Source: a bacterium
GTDB taxonomy: Bacteria > Hydrogenedentota > Hydrogenedentia > Hydrogenedentiales > SLHB01
Assembly: GCA_024231375.1 (NCBI GenBank)
Contig: JAAEQP010001354.1
Location: 1 to 12,294, forward strand
Reading direction: 5' to 3'
Length of the DNA: 12,294 bases
Below are positions 5,711-12,294 of the stretch, piece after piece. The position numbers and the translations under genes are program-made. Numbering within the stretch: the stretch's first letter is position 1; each line of letters opens with the position of its first letter. The notes under the pieces were generated by a model, which did no database searches, was not told where the DNA came from, and saw only the letters and a list, made by a program, of their open reading frames with translations.

Positions 5711-8236
5711 CTACTCAGCCTTGAACTGAACTGTCAGGATGCGAGGCGGTTTGTTGCCGTCCACGCTCAGGTCGAGGGGTTCCTTTCCGGCTTCCTCAAT
5801 GGCTTCGACGAGATCGTCAAACGTGCGGATGAGTTGCTTCCGCCAACCGTCCCGTGTCGTGGACAGGACCACATCGCCCACCTTGAATCCGTATTCCGCA
5901 GCCGCTGATTCTTCGGGCACTCGTAGGAAGATGACGCCCGCAATACCGGGAATGGCGGAGGCAGTCACCTCGTCCATGGTCGATACGTTCTTGACCGTCG
6001 CGCCGCAGAACTCTCGGGGAGTGTCGTCGATTTCGTCGGTCTTGCTCGATTCCGCGAAGGGATGGTCGTAGATGGCGTGTCCCTCTTGGGCGGTAGCCTC
6101 GTAGTCTGCGCGCTGCACGCCAAACTGATCCATGGGGAAGTTCTTAAACCCGAGCGCCAGAGCGGGCGACTCAGGCCGCACACGATAATCCCCTGCCTCG
6201 GGATCGACGAACAGAGGGTCGGCGACGACGCTGTTGCGGTCGAGACCGGCTGCCTGCCATTCAGTGAGCGACATGCTATCCGCGTATACAGGGAAGGCCT
6301 TGGCGTCTACGCCGGGCTTGAAGACGGGCGCACCGGCTTGGCTGTAGTACAGATTGTAGTCCCACTGGGCAATGCCCGAGGGGATGAATCCGATGCCTGA
6401 GAACACGTCGCGGTCCATCGTGTTCACAATGATGTTGCGGCGAATGATGTCCTGATTGTCCTCAAAGCAGACATGTTTCCCTGGTGGAAAGGGACCAACG
6501 AAGATGTTGTTTTCCACGACCCGGTAGAAACCTTCGCGCAGTTTGAAGCTGCATCCCAGAGTGAGGTTGTTGTACACGAGATAGTTTGAGGAGCCATCAT
6601 CCAAATCAATACCAAAGGAATGGGTGCCAACGGTGTGGGAGAAGCGGTTGTTGCGAATGACCGTCGGATGGTGATTGTCTAGACGGCTCAGGAGCCGGCA
6701 CTTCTCCTGGTCCCCTTTCTTACGGCCGGCATGGCGTGTCTGCCAGTGACGGTCGCGTCCCCAAGAGTTGAAGGGACCGTGGTCGCCGGTTTCGCGGACG
6801 GTGGCGAAGATGTCATTGTGCTCGATAATGTGCCCGCCAAAGGCCCCGTCGTTTACGGTCATGCCGGACCGCGGACATTTGAAGACGGTGTTGTGCGTGA
6901 CCTGAATGCTCTCGGACACGGACAGGAACACACCGGAAGCCGTCTGCTTGTTAACGCGGCCGAGATCGTACATGAGGTTTCCGTGAATGCGGCATTCGGC
7001 GGGATAGTACGGCGACTTCGGTCCGGGCCGCATGTCGATGTCTTTCCATTTCGCGTTGGAGTAGTATCCCGTGGTGCCGTCATGAACGTTACCCACATCA
7101 CCGATGAGCAGCACGCCCGCTTCGCCCACATCGTGAATGAGGCAGTGCTCGACGTTCACGCGGCGGTTGTAGTCGCGAACGTAGACGGCCGTGCCGCCCA
7201 GGTTCTCAAACCGGCAATCAACGAACCGGCAGTCCTCCGCACCCTCGACGTATGCGGCAGCAAATCGTGCCACCCCCCAGTCCCCGCGGGTGATCTTGTC
7301 GTGGGGCTCCATGAACACGCGGGCCGTATGGGAGAATCGGATGCCCCGAAACTCAACGTGATGGATCGGCGCCTCGGGTGTGCCTCTGAGTAGAACGAGT
7401 TGCTTCAGACCTGAGACCATCAGTTCGGCGCTGCTCAATTCGACGTTCTCGGGCGGATACACGTAGAGGCGTCCATTCTCGCGATCCAGAAACCACTCGC
7501 CGGGCGCGTCGAGTTCTTCAAAGATGTTCTCGACCATTACGAATTCTTTGTGGGTGCCGTTCTGGGGCCGGTTCTCCTGCCAGCCGCCCTCCAGTTTCAG
7601 TTCACCTTTCCTCTTGACTCCAGTGATGCGGAAGTGGTGACTACCCCACTGGGCCGCGTGGAGGGCGTGAACGTAACCCGTTTCGGGATGAGCCCACGTC
7701 TTCACCCGCTCTGGAGACGTCGCCTCGGGCGACGTGCCGCCGAAGGCCCAGCCCTCGTCGGAGTCGAAATCCGGGAACCGGGCCATGTGCTGGCGCTGGC
7801 CGTCGATGAACAGTTGGTCGAAATCAGGACCTTCAACGGAGGCCCTGTAGACCCCATCTCGATACGCCTGCCATTCGAGGTCGCTCAGTCGACGTCCCGC
7901 GGACACCATAGGTTGCTCGTCGCCATAGGCAGCCCATACGAGAGGGCTGGAGAGGGTGCCGGAGTCTTCGGCGGTCAGTTCAAGGGGTGCATCCAGTTCG
8001 TACAGACCTCCGCGCAGGTAGATGGTCAGCGGCTGGTCTCCGACGATGTCCTTCCCGCGGAGTTCTCGTGCGGTCTGCTGAGCCTTGGCGAGTGTAGCGA
8101 GCGGCTGCTCGAGGGTGCCCGGGTTGCGATCGTCGCCGTCGGGCGAGACAAAGAGGCCGGCTTGCCCCGCGGAAGGCGAACTACGCAGGGAAGCGAGGGC
8201 CAGAACGAGTACCGGCAATGCACGGCTTGGGAACAT
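5711..8236 (-). CDS. Secreted right-handed parallel beta-helix protein with C-terminal PDZ domain (GH141-like candidate)
   Basis: The protein has 841 residues. The ATG at 8236 has AGGAGA (plus-strand 8244-8249) 7 bases upstream and opens a Sec signal peptide (MFPSRALPVLVLALASL, cleavage near residue 23). A further in-frame extension to a GTG at 8428 lacks this and overlaps the divergent gene. Residues about 28-60 match the LFVSPDGDDRNPGT..QPLATL entry motif of DUF1565/GH141-type helix proteins. Residues about 80-320 hold LRGGLYELDAPLEL, EDSGT and an inserted beta domain. About 330-620 are helix coils with repeated C-x-I-H, N-x-I/L and V-x-x-N turns (for example VEHCLIHDVG, VIRNNRFSHT, VVENNIFVG). 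Residues about 742-841 read as a PDZ domain: GVIFLRVPEESAAAEYGFKVGDVVLS, then the TFDDLVEAIEEAG helix. Related helices include fucosidases, xylanases and lyases. The fold is confident; substrate and GH141 membership are tentative. Confidence 0.85.
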   Translation of the reverse strand: MFPSRALPVLVLALASLRSSPSAGQAGLFVSPDGDDRNPGTLEQPLATLAKAQQTARELRGKDIVGDQPLTIYLRGGLYELDAPLELTAEDSGTLSSPLVWAAYGDEQPMVSAGRRLSDLEWQAYRDGVYRASVEGPDFDQLFIDGQRQHMARFPDFDSDEGWAFGGTSPEATSPERVKTWAHPETGYVHALHAAQWGSHHFRITGVKRKGELKLEGGWQENRPQNGTHKEFVMVENIFEELDAPGEWFLDRENGRLYVYPPENVELSSAELMVSGLKQLVLLRGTPEAPIHHVEFRGIRFSHTARVFMEPHDKITRGDWGVARFAAAYVEGAEDCRFVDCRFENLGGTAVYVRDYNRRVNVEHCLIHDVGEAGVLLIGDVGNVHDGTTGYYSNAKWKDIDMRPGPKSPYYPAECRIHGNLMYDLGRVNKQTASGVFLSVSESIQVTHNTVFKCPRSGMTVNDGAFGGHIIEHNDIFATVRETGDHGPFNSWGRDRHWQTRHAGRKKGDQEKCRLLSRLDNHHPTVIRNNRFSHTVGTHSFGIDLDDGSSNYLVYNNLTLGCSFKLREGFYRVVENNIFVGPFPPGKHVCFEDNQDIIRRNIIVNTMDRDVFSGIGFIPSGIAQWDYNLYYSQAGAPVFKPGVDAKAFPVYADSMSLTEWQAAGLDRNSVVADPLFVDPEAGDYRVRPESPALALGFKNFPMDQFGVQRADYEATAQEGHAIYDHPFAESSKTDEIDDTPREFCGATVKNVSTMDEVTASAIPGIAGVIFLRVPEESAAAEYGFKVGDVVLSTTRDGWRKQLIRTFDDLVEAIEEAGKEPLDLSVDGNKPPRILTVQFKAE

Positions 8237-8243
8237 GGGACGG

Positions 8244-8249
8244 TCTCCT
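8244..8249 (-). promoter_or_regulatory. Ribosome binding site of the beta-helix gene
   Basis: On the minus strand AGGAGA lies 7 bases before ATG 8236. It selects the start that opens directly into a signal peptide rather than the upstream in-frame GTG at 8428. Confidence 0.65.
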
Positions 8250-8265
8250 GTTTGGTGGTCTCGAC

Positions 8266-8295
8266 ACGATAGCAGAGCATGGCTAGACGTGCCAA
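8266..8295 (-). promoter_or_regulatory. Possible sigma-70-like promoter for the beta-helix gene
   Basis: Reading the minus strand, TTGGCA (plus-strand 8290-8295) and TATCGT (8266-8271) are separated by 18 bases and lie about 30 bases before ATG 8236. They match the consensus hexamers at 5/6 and 4/6. Such matches occur by chance, so this is a suggestion only. Confidence 0.3.
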
Positions 8296-8365
8296 GACAG
8301 AACGACACGATGAGAGCGCGTTCGCGCGCCGACCCAAGTGTGGAGAAGGCACGTGTTGAGGATGG

Positions 8366-8394
8366 TTGACCCGCCTGAACGGGACAGCGATACT
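8366..8394 (+). promoter_or_regulatory. Possible sigma-70-like promoter for the methyltransferase run
   Basis: TTGACC (8366-8371) and GATACT (8389-8394) are 17 bases apart and end 28 bases before ATG 8423, on the plus strand of the divergent intergenic region. The matches are 5/6 and 4/6. It would drive the methyltransferase and possibly the two genes after it. Confidence 0.3.
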
Positions 8395-8422
8395 TGTTGG
8401 GCGAAAGCGAGGCGCAGACCGT

Positions 8423-8979
8423 ATGCACAAGCAGATTCTGAAATCAACGCCTTACGGCGCGGTGGCGATCGTGTGGCGGGCGTCAGAAGGCCGACCGAGA
8501 GTGGCCAGGGTAATGCTGTCGAGCCCGGGAGAACCGGCAGACCGGGCGTTGGCTCGGGCGTTTCCGGTCGCGAAAAGTGCGTCGTGTGCGGACATTGACT
8601 CGGTGGCGGCGGCAATCATGGGCATTCTCGAAGGAGAGAGCATCACGATCCCGCTAGACGTGGCGGAACTGGAGTTGTGCCGGCCTTTCAGAAATCCGTA
8701 CTGCGGGCGGAGCATGGGATCCCACGGGGCAGCGTGAGCACGTATCGGTTGATTGCCCGCCATCTGGGCAAACCCACCGGCGCACGGGCCGTGGGAAACG
8801 CGCTGGCAAAGAATCCGTTCCCACTGATCGTGCCGTGTCATCGGGCGATTCGTTCGGACCGGTGCCTTGGTGGATACCAGGGCGGCCTGGAGATGAAACG
8901 GGCGCTACTTGAGAAAGAAGGCGTCCGGTTCGATGCGAGGGGGCGGGCCGTCTGTGGCCGCTTGCACTACGATTGGTAG
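8423..8979 (+). pseudogene. ogt: Methylated-DNA--protein-cysteine methyltransferase, broken by a one-base frameshift
   Basis: Two overlapping frames together make one complete Ogt/MGMT protein of about 185 residues. The first frame, from ATG 8423, encodes the N-terminal domain (TPYGAVAIVWR, then DSVAAAIMGILEGE and IPLDVAELELCRPF). The match then moves to the -1 frame near 8686-8690, continuing FQKSVLRAEHGIPRGSVSTY, the helix-turn-helix RHLGKPTGARAVGNAL, and the active site IVPCHRAIRSD with the alkyl-accepting Cys codon at 8836-8838, then LGGYQGG and KRALLEKEG to TAG 8979. One extra T in the TTT at 8686-8688 would restore the frame with PFQ at the junction, as in the family. Without repair the first frame ends near 8737. 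The enzyme removes O6-alkyl groups from guanine. This may be a real recent mutation, a sequencing error, or a split gene restarting at GTG 8677 (weak GGAG 2 bases upstream). The catalytic half is intact. Confidence 0.85.
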
Positions 8980-9015
8980 CGGCGGACGTTGTCCGGGACG
9001 AAGGACTAGAGAAAC

Positions 9016-9021
9016 AGGAGG
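9016..9021 (+). promoter_or_regulatory. Ribosome binding site of the Tat-exported gene
   Basis: AGGAGG lies 5 bases before ATG 9027. It favours this start over a TTG at 8973 that would overlap the preceding gene and bury the Tat signal 18 residues deeper. Confidence 0.65.
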
Positions 9022-9026
9022 CGAAG

Positions 9027-10250
9027 ATGGGCAAGCGATCTATACGGATGAGCAGGCGACAGTTTGCGGCGGCGGCAGGCGCGCTGGCAGGGGTGGGCAC
9101 AGCGCGGACGCGAGCCTGGGCAGCGGCGACACCGGGAGGATTGGCGGGCGTTCTAGACGAAGGCACGGCCCAGTCGCTGGCGGCATATCTCGACGACGTG
9201 TGCGACTGGATCATGGGTCTGGATGTGGGGAGCAACTTGCTCAAGGGCACCAAGGACACGGCCACGTCCATCTTCATCAACGGGAACTTCGCCCGGGTGT
9301 TGCTGGCTTCGTACCGCCTCACGGGGAATCAGGCCCATTTGAACGAGGCCCTACGGTGGTGCGACACGTTTTGCACCATTCAACAGCATGTCGAGTCATC
9401 GAAAGGCGACGAAGTAGGATTCTGGCCGGACTGCGGGCCCAAGGGCAACATCTACTTCGGCGACGCGGGCACGGCAACGCACACGATGGCGGCTGTGTAT
9501 GCGGAGGCAGACAAGGACCGGCAGGCTACGTATCTGGCGGCATTGGAGCGCTACGCACGGTTCGTCATCGACGGGTGTGCGCAAGACCCGCAAGGTGGAG
9601 ACCGGGCCGTCACAAACAGTTGGGTCATCCGGGAAGGCGACGCGGCCGGCGCGCTCGGGTGCGGGTACTACCGGGGCAAGCTCAGTGTGGAGCAATACAC
9701 CATCGCGACCGCGACAACCGGTGCCGCGCTCATGTCGGAGTTGTACGCCATCACGGGCAAGGCCGAGTACAAGGATATTGCGACAGGCGCGGTCACGTGG
9801 CTGTTGAAAACCCGTAAGGATGACGGGGAGATCCCGTACACCTTGGCGGGCAGGACGCTGGATTCGTGGCCCTTGGACACCATGTCCTATTGCACGGAAG
9901 CGTTCGTCGGTGCCGACCTCTTGCTCGGTGACGACGCATTGCGCACTGCAATGCACGACACACTCGCGCAGAGCGTCGATTGGCTTGTGACCGGCCAGAA
10001 CGTGGACGGTTCCTGGGGCACGCTCCGCAGCGCAGACCAACAGCGCAGCCCCCGCGCCGTGACGCTGCTGTCATGGGCGCTCCGCTGGACCGACGCGGAA
10101 GAACCCGTCGCCGATGCCGTCCGGCGGTACTGCGTGTTTCTTCTCAACCCCGAGAACAGCAAGGCCTACGGTGTGAAAGAGCTGGTGCGCACGACCGGCT
10201 TCGTGGGTCTCGCCGCGGCGGACATCCTGAAGCCCGACTGCACGTTCTGA
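9027..10250 (+). CDS. Tat-exported protein, putative alpha/alpha-barrel (toroid) enzyme of unknown substrate
   Basis: The protein has 407 residues. The N-terminus carries a twin-arginine signal, SRRQFAAAAGALAG (R10, R11), with a likely cleavage after AWAAA near residue 34, so it is probably exported folded. The rest is a series of amphipathic helix pairs: FARVLLASYRLTGNQAHLNEALRW, TMAAVYAEADKD..YLAALERYARFV, GAALMSELYAITGKAEYKDIATGAVTWLL, and the last pair LLSWALRW..VADAVRRYCVFLL. The turn NVDGSWG (D327-G331) is common in alpha/alpha toroids. This layout resembles six-hairpin glycosidases, lyases and epimerases, but I see no diagnostic catalytic motif and give no function. It lies 47 bases after the methyltransferase and 25 bases before the next gene, suggesting an operon with the latter. 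Part of its 3' end is repeated at 12066-12251. Tat export is well supported; the enzyme class is not. Confidence 0.85.
   Translation: MGKRSIRMSRRQFAAAAGALAGVGTARTRAWAAATPGGLAGVLDEGTAQSLAAYLDDVCDWIMGLDVGSNLLKGTKDTATSIFINGNFARVLLASYRLTGNQAHLNEALRWCDTFCTIQQHVESSKGDEVGFWPDCGPKGNIYFGDAGTATHTMAAVYAEADKDRQATYLAALERYARFVIDGCAQDPQGGDRAVTNSWVIREGDAAGALGCGYYRGKLSVEQYTIATATTGAALMSELYAITGKAEYKDIATGAVTWLLKTRKDDGEIPYTLAGRTLDSWPLDTMSYCTEAFVGADLLLGDDALRTAMHDTLAQSVDWLVTGQNVDGSWGTLRSADQQRSPRAVTLLSWALRWTDAEEPVADAVRRYCVFLLNPENSKAYGVKELVRTTGFVGLAAADILKPDCTF
10065..10250 (+). repeat. 3' end of the Tat gene that recurs at 12066-12251 (direct repeat, copy 1)
   Basis: These 186 bases, the last 61 codons plus stop, align without gaps to 12066-12251. 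By hand count 158 of 186 bases are identical, and 55 of 61 encoded residues. The two copies are in the same orientation, about 2.0 kb apart, and flank the gene at 10276-12024. Confidence 0.9.
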
Positions 10251-10261
10251 GGCGAGCGGAC

Positions 10262-10266
10262 AGGAG
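10262..10266 (+). promoter_or_regulatory. Ribosome binding site indicating a GTG start
   Basis: AGGAG lies 9 bases before GTG 10276. The in-frame ATGs at 10282 and 10285 would be 15 and 18 bases away, longer than usual, so GTG is preferred. The choice changes the protein by only two or three residues. Confidence 0.55.
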
Positions 10267-10275
10267 AAGACGAGC

Positions 10276-12024
10276 GTGCGAATGATGCCTAAGGTACCGG
10301 TAATCATAGCCATAGGGGTACTCCTTTGCGGACGGGTGTCTGGGGCCGCTGGGGATCCGGTCCCGGTCCTCATCGGCGTGGACACGGCTGGCAACTACCA
10401 CAGCCGATTCCTCGGCGAGCCTTCGTGGAAAGTGCCTGCCTTCTTCGATGCGCTTCGAGATCTGGGGGTGACCCATGTGAACGTCCACGCGTGGCCGCCG
10501 ACGCAGACCGGCGACCGCAACAGTGAGATCATGGCCAATAACCTTCAGGCCCTTGATCGAGCCGTGCGCGCACAGAACATGACCTACACCCTCAACATCG
10601 AGCGGCCAAACTTCTCGTCGAGAGCTGAAATCACGCCTGGTGTCAATGAATTCGAACAGCCGGGCGGAAGGCATTTCTGGCTCCTGCGGCCCGAGTGGTT
10701 GCGGCCCCTGGCGCCACCGGAGTGTGCCGCACCGGTGCTGAAGGCTGTCATTTACGACGAAGCCGCCCACATGCAACTCTCGAACAACAAGTACTCGAAC
10801 TTCCCCAAGCATGATTACGACGTGCCCTTCTTCGTCGATACCCATAGCCTGCCGCTGGAGGAAGCCTATGGACGTCTGGTGGCCGAATGCATCCGCATTC
10901 GAAGTGACCACTACGGCGACATGGTGCAGCTCAACACCGAACAGGTCTGGCCCGATCTTTTTCACATCTTCGCCCGCGCGGGATGGACGGCCACCCCGAA
11001 ACTGTTGAAGGAACACCTCAATCCGGTTGTCGTATCTATCGCTCTGAGTGCCGCCGTCCAGTACCAGGATCGGGGATGCCACTTCTGGGTGTCGCCCGAC
11101 CTGTGGCACTGCGGGCGCTATCCGGGCCACCCACCGGAGGCACTGCGGTCCGCGCTGATGATGGGCTATTGGCTGGGGGCCGAATGCATCTACGTCGAGA
11201 ACGTGGACTACACTGGAGAACCGGACGACGCGACCGCGGTGAGAAAGACCCCGCGTCATCCGGAGGCGGGTCCCAGGGGAGCCCTTCTAGCCTGGAACGA
11301 CCGCGACCACTACACGCTGACCCCGTATGGCGAAGTGCTGCGCGACTTCGCGACGGAGTACGTCCCCGCCCACCCCCGCACGGTCGATTGGCGCACCTAC
11401 CGGCCCCGCGTGGCCATTGTGCGTCTGCCGGACGGCGGTTGGGGGCAATTCGACCCCGGAGAGGATCCCGTTCCCCATGGAGAGGCGGCGTCTCGCAACC
11501 GTTTGCTGGGCAATCGCGACATGCCCCTGGATGAAGCCGCGTCCGAATGGCTCCATGTATGGCCGGTTCTCACCCACGGGGCAGCGAAAGACGGTGCCAT
11601 CTGCTACAACAACCCCATGGTCTATCCCGAACTCATGGACTTCTTCATGCCCATCGACTCGGTGGGCGTTTTCGACCATCTGGCCACAGGCAGCGTCTTC
11701 GACGGTGTCGAGTGTTTCGTGGTGTGCGGTCACGCCTTGTCCCGAGGAACGTTTGACGACATCCATAGGCGCGTGGCCGCTGGGGAAGCAGCCTGCATCA
11801 TCGCCCATCGCCTCTACGCCCAACACGCCGGCGAACAGGATCTACCGGGAGATTGGCTCGTGGTGGACGATTTCCGGGACCCGGCCGTCCGCGAACGACT
11901 TGAACCCTTCCTGGGCCCGCCCGACGTGGCCCGCTTCCGCTTCGAGGACCAAGTGGTGGAGTTCCGAAAGGGCGACCGCCCCAATGCTCTGACGGTCAAG
12001 ATCATCTCTCATTCATCGGGCTAG
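10276..12024 (+). CDS. Secreted two-domain protein: putative glycoside-hydrolase-like TIM barrel plus GATase-like domain
   Basis: The protein has 582 residues from GTG 10276. A Sec signal peptide (VPVIIAIGVLLCG core) is cleaved near residue 24. About residues 30-400 read as a TIM barrel: VLIGVDTAG, LGVTHVNVHAWPP, YTLNIERPNF, VLKAVIYDEAAH (D161, E162), MVQLNTEQVW (E222), HFWVSPDLWH, and GAECIYVENVDY (E308). Acidic residues sit at the ends of predicted strands, as in retaining glycosidases; E162, E222 and E308 are candidates only. After a linker, residues about 450-530 (VFDGVECFVVCGHALS, then a helix and EAACIIAHR) resemble the class I glutamine-amidotransferase-like domain that follows the barrel in beta-galactosidase (GH42-like) families. 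No known family is recognised by eye. It starts 25 bases after the Tat-exported gene, so the two are probably co-transcribed. Secretion and coding are firm; the enzymatic role is inference. Confidence 0.8.
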   Translation: MRMMPKVPVIIAIGVLLCGRVSGAAGDPVPVLIGVDTAGNYHSRFLGEPSWKVPAFFDALRDLGVTHVNVHAWPPTQTGDRNSEIMANNLQALDRAVRAQNMTYTLNIERPNFSSRAEITPGVNEFEQPGGRHFWLLRPEWLRPLAPPECAAPVLKAVIYDEAAHMQLSNNKYSNFPKHDYDVPFFVDTHSLPLEEAYGRLVAECIRIRSDHYGDMVQLNTEQVWPDLFHIFARAGWTATPKLLKEHLNPVVVSIALSAAVQYQDRGCHFWVSPDLWHCGRYPGHPPEALRSALMMGYWLGAECIYVENVDYTGEPDDATAVRKTPRHPEAGPRGALLAWNDRDHYTLTPYGEVLRDFATEYVPAHPRTVDWRTYRPRVAIVRLPDGGWGQFDPGEDPVPHGEAASRNRLLGNRDMPLDEAASEWLHVWPVLTHGAAKDGAICYNNPMVYPELMDFFMPIDSVGVFDHLATGSVFDGVECFVVCGHALSRGTFDDIHRRVAAGEAACIIAHRLYAQHAGEQDLPGDWLVVDDFRDPAVRERLEPFLGPPDVARFRFEDQVVEFRKGDRPNALTVKIISHSSG

Positions 12025-12065
12025 ACGTCGCGTGCCGGGGCCCCAGCCGAAAGCTGATCGCCGAA

Positions 12066-12251
12066 CTCCTGTCATGGGCACTCCGCTGGACCAGCGCGAA
12101 GCAACCCGTCGCCGATGCCGTCCGCCGCTACTGCGCGTTTCTCCTGAAACCTGAGAACAGCAAGGCCTACGGCGTGAAAGAACTCGTGCGAACGACCGGG
12201 TTCGTGGGTCTTGCGGCAGCGGATATTCTAGAGCCGGATTGCACGTTCTGA
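12066..12251 (+). pseudogene. Truncated second copy of the 3' end of the Tat-exported gene (copy 2)
   Basis: The segment encodes LLSWALRWTSAKQPVADAV and continues to a PDCTF end and TGA 12249-12251, matching the last 61 residues of the gene at 9027-10250. By hand alignment 26 codons differ, 20 of them synonymously; the six replacements are D to S, E to K, E to Q, V to A, N to K and K to E. The match stops sharply at about 12062-12066, 40 bases after the previous gene's stop. The frame is open upstream, but shows no resemblance to the rest of the parent, no start with a ribosome binding site and no signal peptide. It looks like the remnant of a full-length paralogue that diverged while still coding and later lost its 5' part. 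It is probably not expressed as a functional protein. Confidence 0.85.
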
Positions 12252-12253
12252 AG

Positions 12254-12285
12254 CGGGGACATGTACCAAGCGCCGTCCCCGGCGC
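12254..12285. repeat. Small palindromic element with two mutually exclusive hairpins
   Basis: CGGGGAC (12254-12260) pairs with GTCCCCG (12275-12281) around a 14-base loop. Alternatively GCGCC (12270-12274) pairs with GGCGC (12281-12285) around a 6-base loop formed by the 3' arm of the first hairpin. It lies 3 bases after the stop of the truncated copy. No T run follows, so an intrinsic terminator is unlikely; a REP-like intergenic element is possible. Only one copy is visible in this window. Confidence 0.4.
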
Positions 12286-12294
12286 GACTACGTG

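Noticed and set aside
8237..8428. N-terminal extension of the beta-helix gene to GTG 8428
   Set aside because: It would place a polar, cysteine-containing stretch before an excellent signal peptide and overlap the divergent methyltransferase start. ATG 8236 has its own AGGAGA.
10276..10350. Possible lipoprotein signal (Cys in VLLCG)
   Set aside because: The residue before Cys is Leu rather than Gly, Ala or Ser, and a normal signal-peptidase I site follows a few residues later.
10144..11259. 371-codon minus-strand open frame opposite 9027-10250 and 10276-12024
   Set aside because: It is a shadow of two well-supported plus-strand genes, with no domain or translation-start signal of its own.
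12254..12281. Intrinsic terminator after the truncated copy
   Set aside because: A GC stem is present but no T run follows on the plus strand, and the loop is long (14 bases).

Overview
The window is GC-rich bacterial DNA with strong GC third-position bias. Most of its genes encode exported, carbohydrate-active or carbohydrate-linked proteins. Gfo/Idh/MocA oxidoreductases, secreted FAD oxidoreductases, GH16 enzymes and large secreted beta-helix and TIM-barrel proteins with Sec or Tat signals are typical of the Planctomycetes-Verrucomicrobia-Lentisphaerae group and relatives such as Hydrogenedentota. That placement is inferred from gene content only; no rRNA or other phylogenetic marker is present. 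No tRNA, rRNA, CRISPR array or insertion sequence was seen.

Layout. On the plus strand come the end of a Gfo/Idh/MocA-type oxidoreductase (to 254), a secreted GH16 enzyme (292-1185) and a secreted putative TIM-barrel glycoside-hydrolase-like protein (1404-2999). Facing it on the minus strand is an exported protein of unknown function (3050-3901). Divergent from that is an exported FAD-dependent oxidoreductase (4127-5695). It converges on a minus-strand secreted parallel beta-helix protein with a C-terminal PDZ domain (5711-8236). A 186-bp divergent region then leads into a plus-strand run: a frameshifted methylguanine-DNA methyltransferase (8423-8979), a Tat-exported putative alpha/alpha-barrel protein (9027-10250) and a secreted two-domain putative TIM-barrel protein (10276-12024). 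The run ends in a truncated second copy of the 3' end of the Tat-exported gene (12066-12251) and a small palindromic element at the window edge.

How it fits together. GH16 enzymes of the type seen here cleave beta-linked, often marine and sulfated, galactans or glucans. The other secreted proteins look like further polysaccharide-processing enzymes, and the oxidoreductases could act on released sugars. I read the region as a carbohydrate-degradation locus, but only the GH16 assignment rests on visible catalytic residues. Substrates cannot be assigned from sequence alone.

The points most worth a second look are the truncated duplicate at 12066-12251, whose differences are mostly synonymous; the single-base frameshift in the methyltransferase; the beta-helix/PDZ fusion; and three exported proteins with no firm family (3050-3901, 9027-10250, 10276-12024).
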